A stretch of DNA of 64,000 nt, taken from the NCBI RefSeq assembly GCF_039595935.1, contig NZ_JBCNKR010000004.1, positions 867,001-931,000 on the forward strand, read 5' to 3'. This document shows, one piece after another, positions 42,206 through 50,346 of this stretch. This DNA comes from Flavobacterium sp. (GTDB lineage Bacteria > Bacteroidota > Bacteroidia > Flavobacteriales > Flavobacteriaceae). How positions within the stretch are numbered: position 1 is the first letter of the stretch; every line of letters begins with the position of its first letter. Both the position numbers and the translations under genes were made by a program. The notes under the pieces are model-generated. The model did no database searches and was not told where the DNA came from. It saw only the letters and a list, made by a program, of their open reading frames with translations.

Positions 42206-42895
42206 TTATTCTAAAACAAAACTTACACTAACATTTGCAGTAATTTCAATCTCACCAATTGCTAATGTTTCATTAGAAGCTCCTGCATTATCAGCAGCCA
42301 TTGATTTCATAGCAGCGTACATTGGCTGAGGACGGTAAATTTGAGTATTATCTGAAATTGTATACGCTTTACCTACTTTTTGTCCTAAAACAGAAACATA
42401 ATCCTCTGCTTTTAATTTAGCTTCTTTCATCGCTAATTTTCTAGCCTCAGATTCTAACTGCGCTAATTTTGAAGTTTCAAAAGAAACTCTGTCAATGCGG
42501 TTAATTCCCTGCTGAACCAAACCTTCCATTAATTCATCATATTTAGATAAATCTTTTAAAATGATTTCCACAGTCTGCGTTGCATTATAGCTTGTTTTCT
42601 TTTTCTCGTAATCGTATTGTGGATTAAGAGCTACTTGTTTTGTTTTGAAATCAGCTGTTGGAACATTCATTTTTTTGATGAATTTTAAAACAGCGTCCAT
42701 TTTTTCGTCATTTTGTTTTTTGACATCTTTAGCATTATTCCCTTTTGTTTCAACCGTAGCTGAAATACAAACCTGATCAGGGGCTACTTTTACTTTTCCT
42801 TCCCCATTTACATTAATTTGAGGAATTTGTTTGGTTTCCTGGCCGTAAGACATAGTCATAAACATGATTGTTAAAAATAATACTAGTTTTCTCAT
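42206..42895 (-). CDS. SIMPL-domain (DUF541) periplasmic protein
   Basis: A 229-residue protein with signal peptide (MRKLVLFLTIMFMTMSYGQ). The SIMPL core shows INVNGEGKVKVAPDQVCISATVETKG, KTKQVALNPQYDYEKKKTSYNATQTVEIIL (in outline), GINRIDRVSFETSKL and EARKLAMKEAKLKAEDYVSVLGQKVG. Family members (Bartonella BP26/OMP28, YggE) form ring-like oligomers and are linked to oxidative stress protection; the molecular role is unclear. It lies 53 bp downstream of the rhomboid gene on the same strand, so they may be cotranscribed. Confidence 0.92.
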   Translation of the reverse strand: MRKLVLFLTIMFMTMSYGQETKQIPQINVNGEGKVKVAPDQVCISATVETKGNNAKDVKKQNDEKMDAVLKFIKKMNVPTADFKTKQVALNPQYDYEKKKTSYNATQTVEIILKDLSKYDELMEGLVQQGINRIDRVSFETSKLAQLESEARKLAMKEAKLKAEDYVSVLGQKVGKAYTISDNTQIYRPQPMYAAMKSMAADNAGASNETLAIGEIEITANVSVSFVLE

Positions 42896-42948
42896 TTCTG
42901 TGATATTTTAAGTTATTTGATAAAGGCATTTCAAAAGTTATGCCAGCA

Positions 42949-43587
42949 TTATAATTTTCCCAATTTCGCCATTCCAAAAAGAATTAAAATTGGCACTAAA
43001 AGTAAAATAACAATAAACGTATGATCGGTAATTAAAGAAGGTTCTTTTATCAAAGTAATTAAGTATCCGCCAATTGCGCCGCCAAAATGCGCTGTATGAC
43101 CAATATTATCATTTTTAGCTTTCATTCCGTAAATTGAATACAATAAATATAAAATTCCAAAAAGATAAGCCGGTATAGGTATAATACCAAAAATTCCCAA
43201 CGTCATATCTGGCTGAAATAAAATTGCCGAATACAAAACTCCGGTTACAGCACCAGAAGCTCCAACTGCACGATAACTGTAATCATTTTTATGAAATAAC
43301 ATTGTAAGCAGACTTCCAAAAATCAAACTTCCAAAATAAACCAGAGCAAATGAAAAATTTCCTAAATTATTAATAACAACCGGAGCAAAAAACCAAAGCG
43401 TAATCATATTAAAAGCCAAATGCATAAAATCGACATGCAAAAATCCAGACGAAAGCATTCTAATTTGTTCCCCTGCTCTTATACTTCCTATGTGAAATTC
43501 ATATTTTCTAAAAAAATAAAGATCATTAAAACCTTTATAGCTGATTAATACATTGGCAACGATAATTCCAATTAAAATGGCATTCAT
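42949..43587 (-). CDS. Rhomboid-family intramembrane serine protease
   Basis: A 212-residue protein with six membrane helices. The catalytic serine is S111 in VGASGAVTG and the catalytic histidine is H167 in HTAHFGGAIGGY. The oxyanion/structural HxxxN is present in FMHLAFNMITLWF. The size fits the basic 6-TM bacterial rhomboids. Substrates are unknown; in bacteria they include single-pass membrane proteins and quality-control targets. It is divergent from the acyltransferase gene and heads the minus-strand unit that continues into the SIMPL gene. Confidence 0.95.
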   Translation of the reverse strand: MNAILIGIIVANVLISYKGFNDLYFFRKYEFHIGSIRAGEQIRMLSSGFLHVDFMHLAFNMITLWFFAPVVINNLGNFSFALVYFGSLIFGSLLTMLFHKNDYSYRAVGASGAVTGVLYSAILFQPDMTLGIFGIIPIPAYLFGILYLLYSIYGMKAKNDNIGHTAHFGGAIGGYLITLIKEPSLITDHTFIVILLLVPILILFGMAKLGKL

Positions 43588-43697
43588 AAATATTATTTAA
43601 TGTGAAATGTAAAGATAAACATTATCAAATATAAGTTGAAGAATATCCAAAATATCAACCCTATTCATTTTTCGTTATATTTGCAGAAAAAATTTAG

Positions 43698-44573
43698 ATG
43701 CAATTTATTGTTTATATCTTAGCCTATCCTTTACTTTGGCTAATCTCTATACTCCCATTTCGTTTATTTTATTTGTTCTCTGATTTTATATACATCTTAG
43801 TTTATAGAATTATTGGATACCGCAAAAAAGTAGTTCGCGAAAACCTGCTGCTTACTTTTCCGCATTTAAGTGATGCCGAAAGAAAGAATATTGAGAAAAA
43901 ATTCTATAAACACATGTGTGATATGTTTCTGGAAATGATCAAAACCATGAGCATTACCCCGGAAGAAATGGAAAAAAGATTTCAGGTAACCAATATTGAT
44001 CTTGTTCTGGATTATGCTAAAAAAGGAAAAAGCGTCATTCTTGTGGCATCGCATTATGCAAGTTATGAATGGCTTTTAACAATTAATCCAAAACTTGGTT
44101 TTCAGGGAATCGCAGTTTATAAAAAACTGGCTAATCCTTATTTTGATAAACTGGTTCGAAAAATACGCTCAAAATACAATACCGAAATGATCGAAACCAG
44201 AAAAGCGATTCCAACTATGGCGCAAAACCAGCGTGACGGAAAACTGAGTATGTATGGTTTAGCAAGCGATCAGTCGCCAAAACTGGACAGAATTTTTCAT
44301 TCGATGAAATTTATGGGAATTGAAGTTCCTGTGCATACGGGAGCCGAAATGCTGGCAAAAAAATATGATTTGAGCGTAATAATGGTAAAAGTAAAAAAAG
44401 TGGCCAGAGGGTATTATGAAGCTACATTTTTAACTATTGCCGACAATCCGAATGAATATAAAAACTTTGACATCACAGAAAAATACCTGAACGAAGTAGA
44501 AAAACAAATTCTTGAAGCTCCGGAATTTTATCTTTGGACACATAAAAGATGGAAACATCGCGTGAAAGAATAA
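43698..44573 (+). CDS. LpxL/HtrB-type lipid A (late) acyltransferase
   Basis: A 291-residue protein with an N-terminal membrane anchor (about residues 5-35). The HX4E catalytic motif is visible in ILVASHYASYEWLL, followed by GIAVYKKLANPYFDKLVRKIR and later GLASDQSPKL, which corresponds to the D/QxP block of the family. LpxL-type enzymes transfer secondary acyl chains to lipid A or, in Bacteroidota, may acylate other envelope lipids such as aminolipids. The gene is a single transcript ending at a strong terminator. Confidence 0.93.
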   Translation: MQFIVYILAYPLLWLISILPFRLFYLFSDFIYILVYRIIGYRKKVVRENLLLTFPHLSDAERKNIEKKFYKHMCDMFLEMIKTMSITPEEMEKRFQVTNIDLVLDYAKKGKSVILVASHYASYEWLLTINPKLGFQGIAVYKKLANPYFDKLVRKIRSKYNTEMIETRKAIPTMAQNQRDGKLSMYGLASDQSPKLDRIFHSMKFMGIEVPVHTGAEMLAKKYDLSVIMVKVKKVARGYYEATFLTIADNPNEYKNFDITEKYLNEVEKQILEAPEFYLWTHKRWKHRVKE

Positions 44574-44580
44574 TATACAA

Positions 44581-44625
44581 AAGAAAATCCAAAAAGTAAT
44601 TGAGGCTTTTTGGATTTTCTTTTTA
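44581..44625 (+). terminator. Strong terminator after the acyltransferase gene
   Basis: AAGAAAATCCAAAAAG (44581-44596) and CTTTTTGGATTTTCTT (44606-44621) are perfect 16-bp inverted repeats followed by TTTT. Confidence 0.92.
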
Positions 44626-44728
44626 TGGTAATTATGAAATCATGAGAGCAAAGCTTTTAAAGGCTTTCAAATAGATTTTGATGGGTTTTTGTACTGTTTT
44701 TTTTTGTAGAAAAATTATATAAACAACA

Positions 44729-44736
44729 TAAATTTG
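44729..44736 (+). promoter_or_regulatory. Putative promoter of the GH128-type gene
   Basis: TAAATTTG at 44729-44736 matches TAnnTTTG, with a TTTG -33-like element at 44703-44706 (22-bp gap). It lies 43 bp before the ATG. Confidence 0.45.
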
Positions 44737-44779
44737 AAGTTAACTAAATCAAATAAAAAACCTCATCAAAATTTTAACT

Positions 44780-46264
44780 ATGATTAAAAAGTTACTTTTT
44801 ACATTTTCCATAGTAACGGTTTCGATTTCGGCATTTTCGCAAAGTCCAAAACGTGGGATTGCTTATGGAAATAATTCTACTGCCGATTTGCTGGCACTAA
44901 AACCCGGAATTTCCTGGTGGTACAATTGGGGATCTCTTCCTGAAAATGACGTTAATGCAAATTACGCAAATCTTGGAGTTGAATATGTTCCAATGATTTG
45001 GGGAAAATTAAGCGATAACGATTTACAGGCTTTTATAGACAAAATTAAACCGGGAGCTAAATATCTTTTGGCTTTTAACGAACCTAATTTTAATGACGGC
45101 GCACGTTTAACTCCGCAAGAAGCTGTAAATGCCTGGGTAAATGTAGAAAAAGTAGCTGCCGCAAAAAATCTGGAAATTGTGAGTGCTTCTCCTGCTTATA
45201 ACGGACCTGATAATTATGGAGGTTACAGCAGTCCTACTGCATGGCATGATCAATTTTTTCTTTTATGTCCAAATTGTAAGGTAGACTATATTGCTTTTCA
45301 TACTTATGATGCTACTGCTGGTGCTGTAATAGGTGTAACAGGACTTTTAAAGAACTACAACCGCCCGGTTTGGGTAACTGAGTTTGCAAACCGCGTAATT
45401 CAATCAGAAGCAGATAAAATTGCTTTTATGAAACAAATCGTCAGCAGTTTTGAAAACGATCCTGATATTTACAGATATTCATGGTTTACAGGCCGGGTTC
45501 CGTCAAACTGGACAGATATGCTTGAAGGACAATTATTAAGCCCGACAAGTGGTGTTTTAAAACCAATTGGAACCGCTTATGTAAACGAAAGTTATACAAC
45601 AAAAAAAATGACCGTTCCGGGAAGAATTACTGCAAACAAACATTATAGAAGAAAAGGAACGGGATTACAAAACACTACAGATTCTGGTACTGGACAAAAT
45701 GTTTGTTTTATTGAAAAAGGCGACTGGAATGAATTTATGCTGAATGTTACCGATGCCGGAACATACAATTTAACTTTTAGAGTGGCTTCGCCTACAATTC
45801 CGGGTAAATTTGATATTTTGGTAAACAATGTCGTTGTAAAAACCGATGAAACTTTTCAGCCAACTGGAGACTGGCAGACGTATGCAGATAAATTGGTTAC
45901 TGGTGTTAATTTACCAAAAGGAGAAGTTTATCTGAAAATTAAATTCAAATCAGATGATATGAACTTTAATTATATTGATGTAGCTGCAGCAAATTTAGGT
46001 GTAAACGATCCTACAGCAGAAAATGATTCGTTTACCATTTATCCAAATCCGGTAAAAGTACAGTCGACACTTCATATAAAATCATTTACAACTGAGCCTT
46101 TGTCTTTAAAAATTATTGATGCAAACGGAAAAGTTTGTTTTTCATCAAATGATCATTTTACAAATGAAGATATTAAAATTGGTGATAAATTATCAAGCGG
46201 AATTTATATCGTAAATGTTTCTTATGGAGCCGTTAAGAAATCAATGAAAATAATTAAAAACTAA
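44780..46264 (+). CDS. Secreted GH128-type glucanase with CBM6-like domain and T9SS tail
   Basis: A 494-residue protein with signal peptide (cut after SAFSQ). Residues about 25-260 match the Asl1-like/GH128 TIM barrel: KRGIAYGN, GISWWYNWGS, FNEPNFND with acid/base E101, DYIAFHTYDA and WVTEFANR with nucleophile E201. GH128 enzymes cleave beta-1,3-glucan such as laminarin or fungal wall glucan. Residues about 280-405 look like a family 6 carbohydrate-binding module (CFIEKGDWNEFMLNVTDAG...MNFNYIDVAAA). The last ~75 residues (IYPNPVKVQSTLHI...GAVKKSMKIIKN) are the T9SS sorting domain. It is not in a SusCD locus, so it may act alone in scavenging or attack on fungal/algal cells. Confidence 0.9.
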   Translation: MIKKLLFTFSIVTVSISAFSQSPKRGIAYGNNSTADLLALKPGISWWYNWGSLPENDVNANYANLGVEYVPMIWGKLSDNDLQAFIDKIKPGAKYLLAFNEPNFNDGARLTPQEAVNAWVNVEKVAAAKNLEIVSASPAYNGPDNYGGYSSPTAWHDQFFLLCPNCKVDYIAFHTYDATAGAVIGVTGLLKNYNRPVWVTEFANRVIQSEADKIAFMKQIVSSFENDPDIYRYSWFTGRVPSNWTDMLEGQLLSPTSGVLKPIGTAYVNESYTTKKMTVPGRITANKHYRRKGTGLQNTTDSGTGQNVCFIEKGDWNEFMLNVTDAGTYNLTFRVASPTIPGKFDILVNNVVVKTDETFQPTGDWQTYADKLVTGVNLPKGEVYLKIKFKSDDMNFNYIDVAAANLGVNDPTAENDSFTIYPNPVKVQSTLHIKSFTTEPLSLKIIDANGKVCFSSNDHFTNEDIKIGDKLSSGIYIVNVSYGAVKKSMKIIKN

Positions 46265-46278
46265 AGTTTAACTAAATA

Positions 46279-46310
46279 GAAAAAGCCTTTCAGATAAGAA
46301 AGGCTTTTTC
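46279..46310. terminator. Bidirectional terminator
   Basis: GAAAAAGCCTTTC (46279-46291) and GAAAGGCTTTTTC (46298-46310) are perfect inverted repeats between the convergent GH128-type gene and glmM. Confidence 0.92.
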
Positions 46311-46331
46311 TATAGTAAGAATTGCAAAAAA

Positions 46332-47720
46332 TTATATCCCAGCAATAACTTTAATTTCATCAATAATACGAAGTGCTAATTTATCAGCAGCGTCCTGAGA
46401 AGGCGCTTCAGTGTAAATACGAATAATGGGTTCTGTATTTGATTTTCTTAAATGAACCCATTCTGTAGCAAAATCAATTTTCACACCGTCAATTGTCGTA
46501 ATATCTTCATTTTTATATTTCTCAGTCATTTGAGTCAAAATCGCGTCAACATCAATTTGCGGTGTTAATTCAATTTTGTTTTTGCTCATATAATATTCCG
46601 GATACGAAGCTCTCAATGCCGAAACTGACGTTTTTTTGTTTGCCAAATGTGTCAGGAACAAAGCAACTCCAACCAAACTATCACGCCCGTAATGCAATTC
46701 AGGATAGATAATTCCGCCGTTTCCTTCACCACCAATTACAGCGTTATTTTTCTTCATCAATTCAACCACATTCACCTCGCCTACTGCGCTTGCTTCATAG
46801 TTTCCGTTATGTGCATTTGTTACATCACGCAATGCACGTGAAGATGACATGTTAGAAACCGTATTTCCCGGAGTTTTACTTAAAACATAATCAGCAACAG
46901 CTACTAATGTATATTCTTCTCCAAACATTTCTCCATCTTCGCTGATAAAAGCCAGACGATCAACATCTGGATCAACAACGATTCCAAAATCAGCTTTTTC
47001 TTTTACAACCAATTCAGAAATATCCGTTAAATGTTCTTTTAATGGTTCTGGATTGTGAGGAAAATGTCCGTTTGGTTCGCAGTATAATTCTATCACTTCA
47101 ACTCCCATTTGTTTAAGAAGCTTAGGAATAATAATTCCTCCTGATGAATTTACACCATCAACAACTACTTTAAATTTAGCTTGTTTTACAGCCTCAGCAT
47201 CAACCAAAGCCAAATCTAGAACTTCATCAATATGAATATCCATATAAGCATCATTAGGCGTAATTTCACCTAAACTATCAACATCAGAAAAATCAAAAGC
47301 CTCAGCTTCGGCAATTTCCAGAATTTTAGCACCATCGGCACCGCTCAAAAATTCACCTTTTTCGTTTAATAATTTAAGAGCATTCCATTGTTTCGGATTA
47401 TGAGAGGCTGTTAAGATAATCCCACCATCAGCTTTTTCAAGCGGAACAGCAACTTCAACCGTTGGCGTAGTCGAAAGTCCAAGATCAATAACATCAATTC
47501 CTAAACCAATTAAAGTATTTACCACAAGGTTATGAATCATTGGTCCCGAAATTCTCGCATCACGGCCAATTACCACTGTCAATTTTTCTTTTGAAGTATT
47601 GTTTTTTAGAAAAGTTCCGTATGCCGATGCAAATTTTACAGCATCAACAGGAGTCAGGTTATCTCCCACTTTTCCACCGATAGTTCCTCGTATACCCGAA
47701 ATCGATTTTATTAAAGTCAT
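46332..47720 (-). CDS. glmM: Phosphoglucosamine mutase
   Basis: A 462-residue alpha-D-phosphohexomutase. The phosphoserine loop TASHNPKQWN gives catalytic S106; the metal loop is DPDVDRLAFI; the sugar-binding loop is GEGNGGIIYP; the phosphate-binding loop near the C-terminus is RKSNTEPIIRIYTEA. GlmM isomerises glucosamine-6-phosphate to glucosamine-1-phosphate for UDP-GlcNAc, peptidoglycan and lipopolysaccharide synthesis. In Bacteroidota this homologue is annotated as GlmM, though a phosphomannomutase side role is possible. The gene is divergent from the ACP phosphodiesterase gene across a repeat-rich gap. Confidence 0.93.
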   Translation of the reverse strand: MTLIKSISGIRGTIGGKVGDNLTPVDAVKFASAYGTFLKNNTSKEKLTVVIGRDARISGPMIHNLVVNTLIGLGIDVIDLGLSTTPTVEVAVPLEKADGGIILTASHNPKQWNALKLLNEKGEFLSGADGAKILEIAEAEAFDFSDVDSLGEITPNDAYMDIHIDEVLDLALVDAEAVKQAKFKVVVDGVNSSGGIIIPKLLKQMGVEVIELYCEPNGHFPHNPEPLKEHLTDISELVVKEKADFGIVVDPDVDRLAFISEDGEMFGEEYTLVAVADYVLSKTPGNTVSNMSSSRALRDVTNAHNGNYEASAVGEVNVVELMKKNNAVIGGEGNGGIIYPELHYGRDSLVGVALFLTHLANKKTSVSALRASYPEYYMSKNKIELTPQIDVDAILTQMTEKYKNEDITTIDGVKIDFATEWVHLRKSNTEPIIRIYTEAPSQDAADKLALRIIDEIKVIAGI

Positions 47721-47756
47721 CTTTGTGAGTTATGGTTATTTTATTACAAATATAGA

Positions 47757-47949
47757 AAAGTTACTAAGGTTCTGAGATACTAAGACACTAAGATTTAAAA
47801 AAAGTTACTAAGGTTCTAAGTTGCTAAGATTATAATAACAAATAATTAATAACGAAAGTTTATAGTCAAACAATACAACAAAAACGATTTAAAAAAGTTT
47901 TTATACATTTACTAAAATAACTTAGCTTCTTAGTATCTAAGAACCTTAG
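47757..47949. repeat. CTAAG-type direct and inverted repeats between glmM and the ACP phosphodiesterase gene
   Basis: AAAGTTACTAAGGTTCT occurs twice (47757-47773 and 47801-47817). The segment at 47764-47784 is inverted at 47929-47949 with a single mismatch over 21 bp. The arms are ~145 bp apart with an AT-rich middle. This looks like a dispersed Flavobacterium intergenic repeat rather than a gene-specific site. Confidence 0.7.
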
Positions 47950-47963
47950 GATCTTGACAAAAA

Positions 47964-48548
47964 ATGAATTTCCTGGCTCACATATACCTTTCCGGCGATA
48001 ACGACTTAATTAAAATTGGCAATTTTATGGCCGACGGTATTCGCGGAAAACAGTTTGAACATTTTCCAGAAGATGTTCAGAAAGGAATTCTTTTGCATAG
48101 ATTTATCGATACTTATACCGATTCTCATGATGTTTTCAGGCAAAGTACGAGACGTCTGCATGATAAATACCATCACTATTCGGGTGTAATTATAGATATA
48201 GTTTACGATCATTTTTTGGCCAAAAACTGGACCAATTATTCAGATGAAAAACTAGAAGATTTTATTACCCGATTTTACAATTCCTTACATACAAACTATG
48301 CTATTTTAACCGAAAAAACCCAGGGCTTAATGCCATATATGATTGAAAGAAACTGGCTCTTAAGTTACAGAACTGTAGAGGGAATCCATCAAATCTTGAC
48401 TCAGATGGACAGGAGGTCGAAAAATATTTCAAAAATGCAATTTGCCAGCGAAGAATTAAAAGAATTTTATAATGAATTTGAACAGGAATTTACTCTTTTT
48501 TTCGAGGATATTCAGTATCAGGCCAAACAAAAATTACTTTCCTTATAA
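47964..48548 (+). CDS. Acyl-carrier-protein phosphodiesterase (AcpH)-family protein
   Basis: A 194-residue helical protein with the AcpH/DUF479 pattern MNFLAHIYLSGDNDLIKIGNF, MADGIRGKQF, GILLHRFIDTYTDSH and SGVIIDIVYDHFLAKNW; histidines and aspartates of the HD-like metal site are present. AcpH removes the 4'-phosphopantetheine arm from ACP. Bacteroidota members are untested, so activity is a family inference. The gamma-glutamyltransferase gene follows after 31 bp on the same strand. Confidence 0.9.
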   Translation: MNFLAHIYLSGDNDLIKIGNFMADGIRGKQFEHFPEDVQKGILLHRFIDTYTDSHDVFRQSTRRLHDKYHHYSGVIIDIVYDHFLAKNWTNYSDEKLEDFITRFYNSLHTNYAILTEKTQGLMPYMIERNWLLSYRTVEGIHQILTQMDRRSKNISKMQFASEELKEFYNEFEQEFTLFFEDIQYQAKQKLLSL

Positions 48549-48579
48549 ACCTAACCATTTTATAAAATATGTTCTTGTT

Positions 48580-50262
48580 ATGAAAAAAATTTCACTTTTA
48601 TTTTATTTTATATCCTTTTATAATTTTGCACAAAATACAGCTGCACCAACTGGTTTAACCGCTTCAAAAGCAATGGTCATTTCGGCTCGTGTAGAAGCAT
48701 CAAAAATTGGTGTCGAAATAATGAAAAAAGGCGGTAATGCATTTGATGCCATGGCCGCAACCGAACTGGCTCTGGCTGTCGCATACCCGTATGCAGGAAA
48801 TCTTGGCGGCGGCGGATTTATGGTTTACAGAAAAGCAAACGGCGAAGTAGGAAGTTTAGATTACCGCGAAAAAGCACCGCTTGCAGCCTCAAAAAATATG
48901 TTTCTTGACAAAGACGGAAATGTAATTCCCGGAAAAAGCACAGAATCTCCTTTGGCCATTGGTGTTCCGGGAACAATTGCTGGAGTTTTTGCCGTTCATA
49001 AAAAATTTGGTTCACTGCCAATATCAGAGATTTTAAAACCCGTTATCGCTTTAGCTGAAAAAGGCGTAGTTGTAACTCTAAAGCAACAAAAACAGCTTGA
49101 AAATTATCACGAATCAATTGTTAAAGCAAATGGTCCCAATACTTTAATGGCCGGAAGGTTTAAAGAAGGCGACACAATAAAATATCCTGCTCTTGCCAGT
49201 ACTTTGAAACGAATTTTGAAAAACGGAAGAGACGAATTTTACAAAGGAAAAACAGCTCAGGTTTTGGTTGATTATCTTAAGAAAAAAGGCGGAATTATAA
49301 CACTTAAAGATTTAGCATCTTACGAGGCAAAATGGAGAAATCCGCTGCAGTTTGAATACAAAGATTTAAAAATTACATCGATGGCGCCGCCAAGCAGCGG
49401 CGGTATCTGTCTTGCTCAAATTTTAAAAATGATTTCTCCCTTTTATTTATCAAAAATGGGACATAATTCTGAACAGTCAATTCAGGTAATTGTAGAAGCA
49501 GAAAGGAGAGCTTATGCAGACAGAAGCCAGTTTTTAGGCGATCCGGATTTTGTAAAAATTCCAGTAAAAGGGCTTTTATCAGATACTTATTTAAAAGAAA
49601 GAATGTCCAATTTTGATTCTGAAAAAGCCACTTTATCATCAGAAATTAAAGAAGGAAATATTACCTATAACGAAAGCACCGAAACAACACATTATTCTAT
49701 TGTAGATCAATTTGGAAATGCCGTTTCTGCCACCACAACAATAAATGACGGTTTTGGTTCAAAATACTATTGTGATGAATTAGGCTTTTTCTTAAACAAC
49801 GAAATGGATGATTTTAGTGCAAAACCGGGATCGCCAAATATGTTTGGTTTAGTTGGAAATGAAGCGAATAGTATTGCACCGCAAAAAAGAATGCTGAGTT
49901 CTATGACTCCGACTATTGTTGAAAGAAATGGAAAATTATATATGGTTGTAGGTTCTCCGGGCGGATCGACCATTATTACCTCTGTATTACAGACAATCCT
50001 GAATGTTTATGAATATAATTTGAGTATGCAGGCCGCAGTAAATGCACCTCGTTTTCATCATCAATGGCTTCCGGATTTAATTACATTCGAACCTAATACT
50101 TTCAATTACAGCACTATTGAAAGTTTAAAAACCAAAGGATATTTAATTAACGAAAAAACAACACCCGTAATTGGTAAAGTAGATGCTATTTTAGTTTTAC
50201 CAGATAATACTCTTGAAGGAGGAGCTGATTTTAGAGGCGATGACAAAGCTGCCGGATTTTAA
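48580..50262 (+). CDS. ggt: Gamma-glutamyltransferase, exported
   Basis: The ATG at 48580 gives 560 residues with a signal peptide (MKKISLLFYFISFYNFAQ). An open frame upstream overlaps the ACP phosphodiesterase gene and is rejected. The GGT large-subunit signature appears as VEAERRAYADRSQFLGDPDF. The autocleavage and nucleophile threonine is T370 in ETTHYSIVDQFGNAVS, with GFGSKY downstream and GSPGGSTI near the end. The precursor splits into two subunits in the periplasm and transfers or hydrolyses gamma-glutamyl groups of glutathione and similar compounds. The length is normal. Confidence 0.95.
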   Translation: MKKISLLFYFISFYNFAQNTAAPTGLTASKAMVISARVEASKIGVEIMKKGGNAFDAMAATELALAVAYPYAGNLGGGGFMVYRKANGEVGSLDYREKAPLAASKNMFLDKDGNVIPGKSTESPLAIGVPGTIAGVFAVHKKFGSLPISEILKPVIALAEKGVVVTLKQQKQLENYHESIVKANGPNTLMAGRFKEGDTIKYPALASTLKRILKNGRDEFYKGKTAQVLVDYLKKKGGIITLKDLASYEAKWRNPLQFEYKDLKITSMAPPSSGGICLAQILKMISPFYLSKMGHNSEQSIQVIVEAERRAYADRSQFLGDPDFVKIPVKGLLSDTYLKERMSNFDSEKATLSSEIKEGNITYNESTETTHYSIVDQFGNAVSATTTINDGFGSKYYCDELGFFLNNEMDDFSAKPGSPNMFGLVGNEANSIAPQKRMLSSMTPTIVERNGKLYMVVGSPGGSTIITSVLQTILNVYEYNLSMQAAVNAPRFHHQWLPDLITFEPNTFNYSTIESLKTKGYLINEKTTPVIGKVDAILVLPDNTLEGGADFRGDDKAAGF

Positions 50263-50346
50263 AATGAAAATTTTTCAATAGAAAAATTTGACAAAATTGA
50301 ATGTTTAGAGCTAAATTTGCATTCTCCGTAATATTTTTTAAAACTA

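Noticed and set aside
48472..48579. An upstream extension of the gamma-glutamyltransferase gene
   Set aside because: It overlaps the AcpH-like gene, and the ATG at 48580 gives a proper signal peptide.
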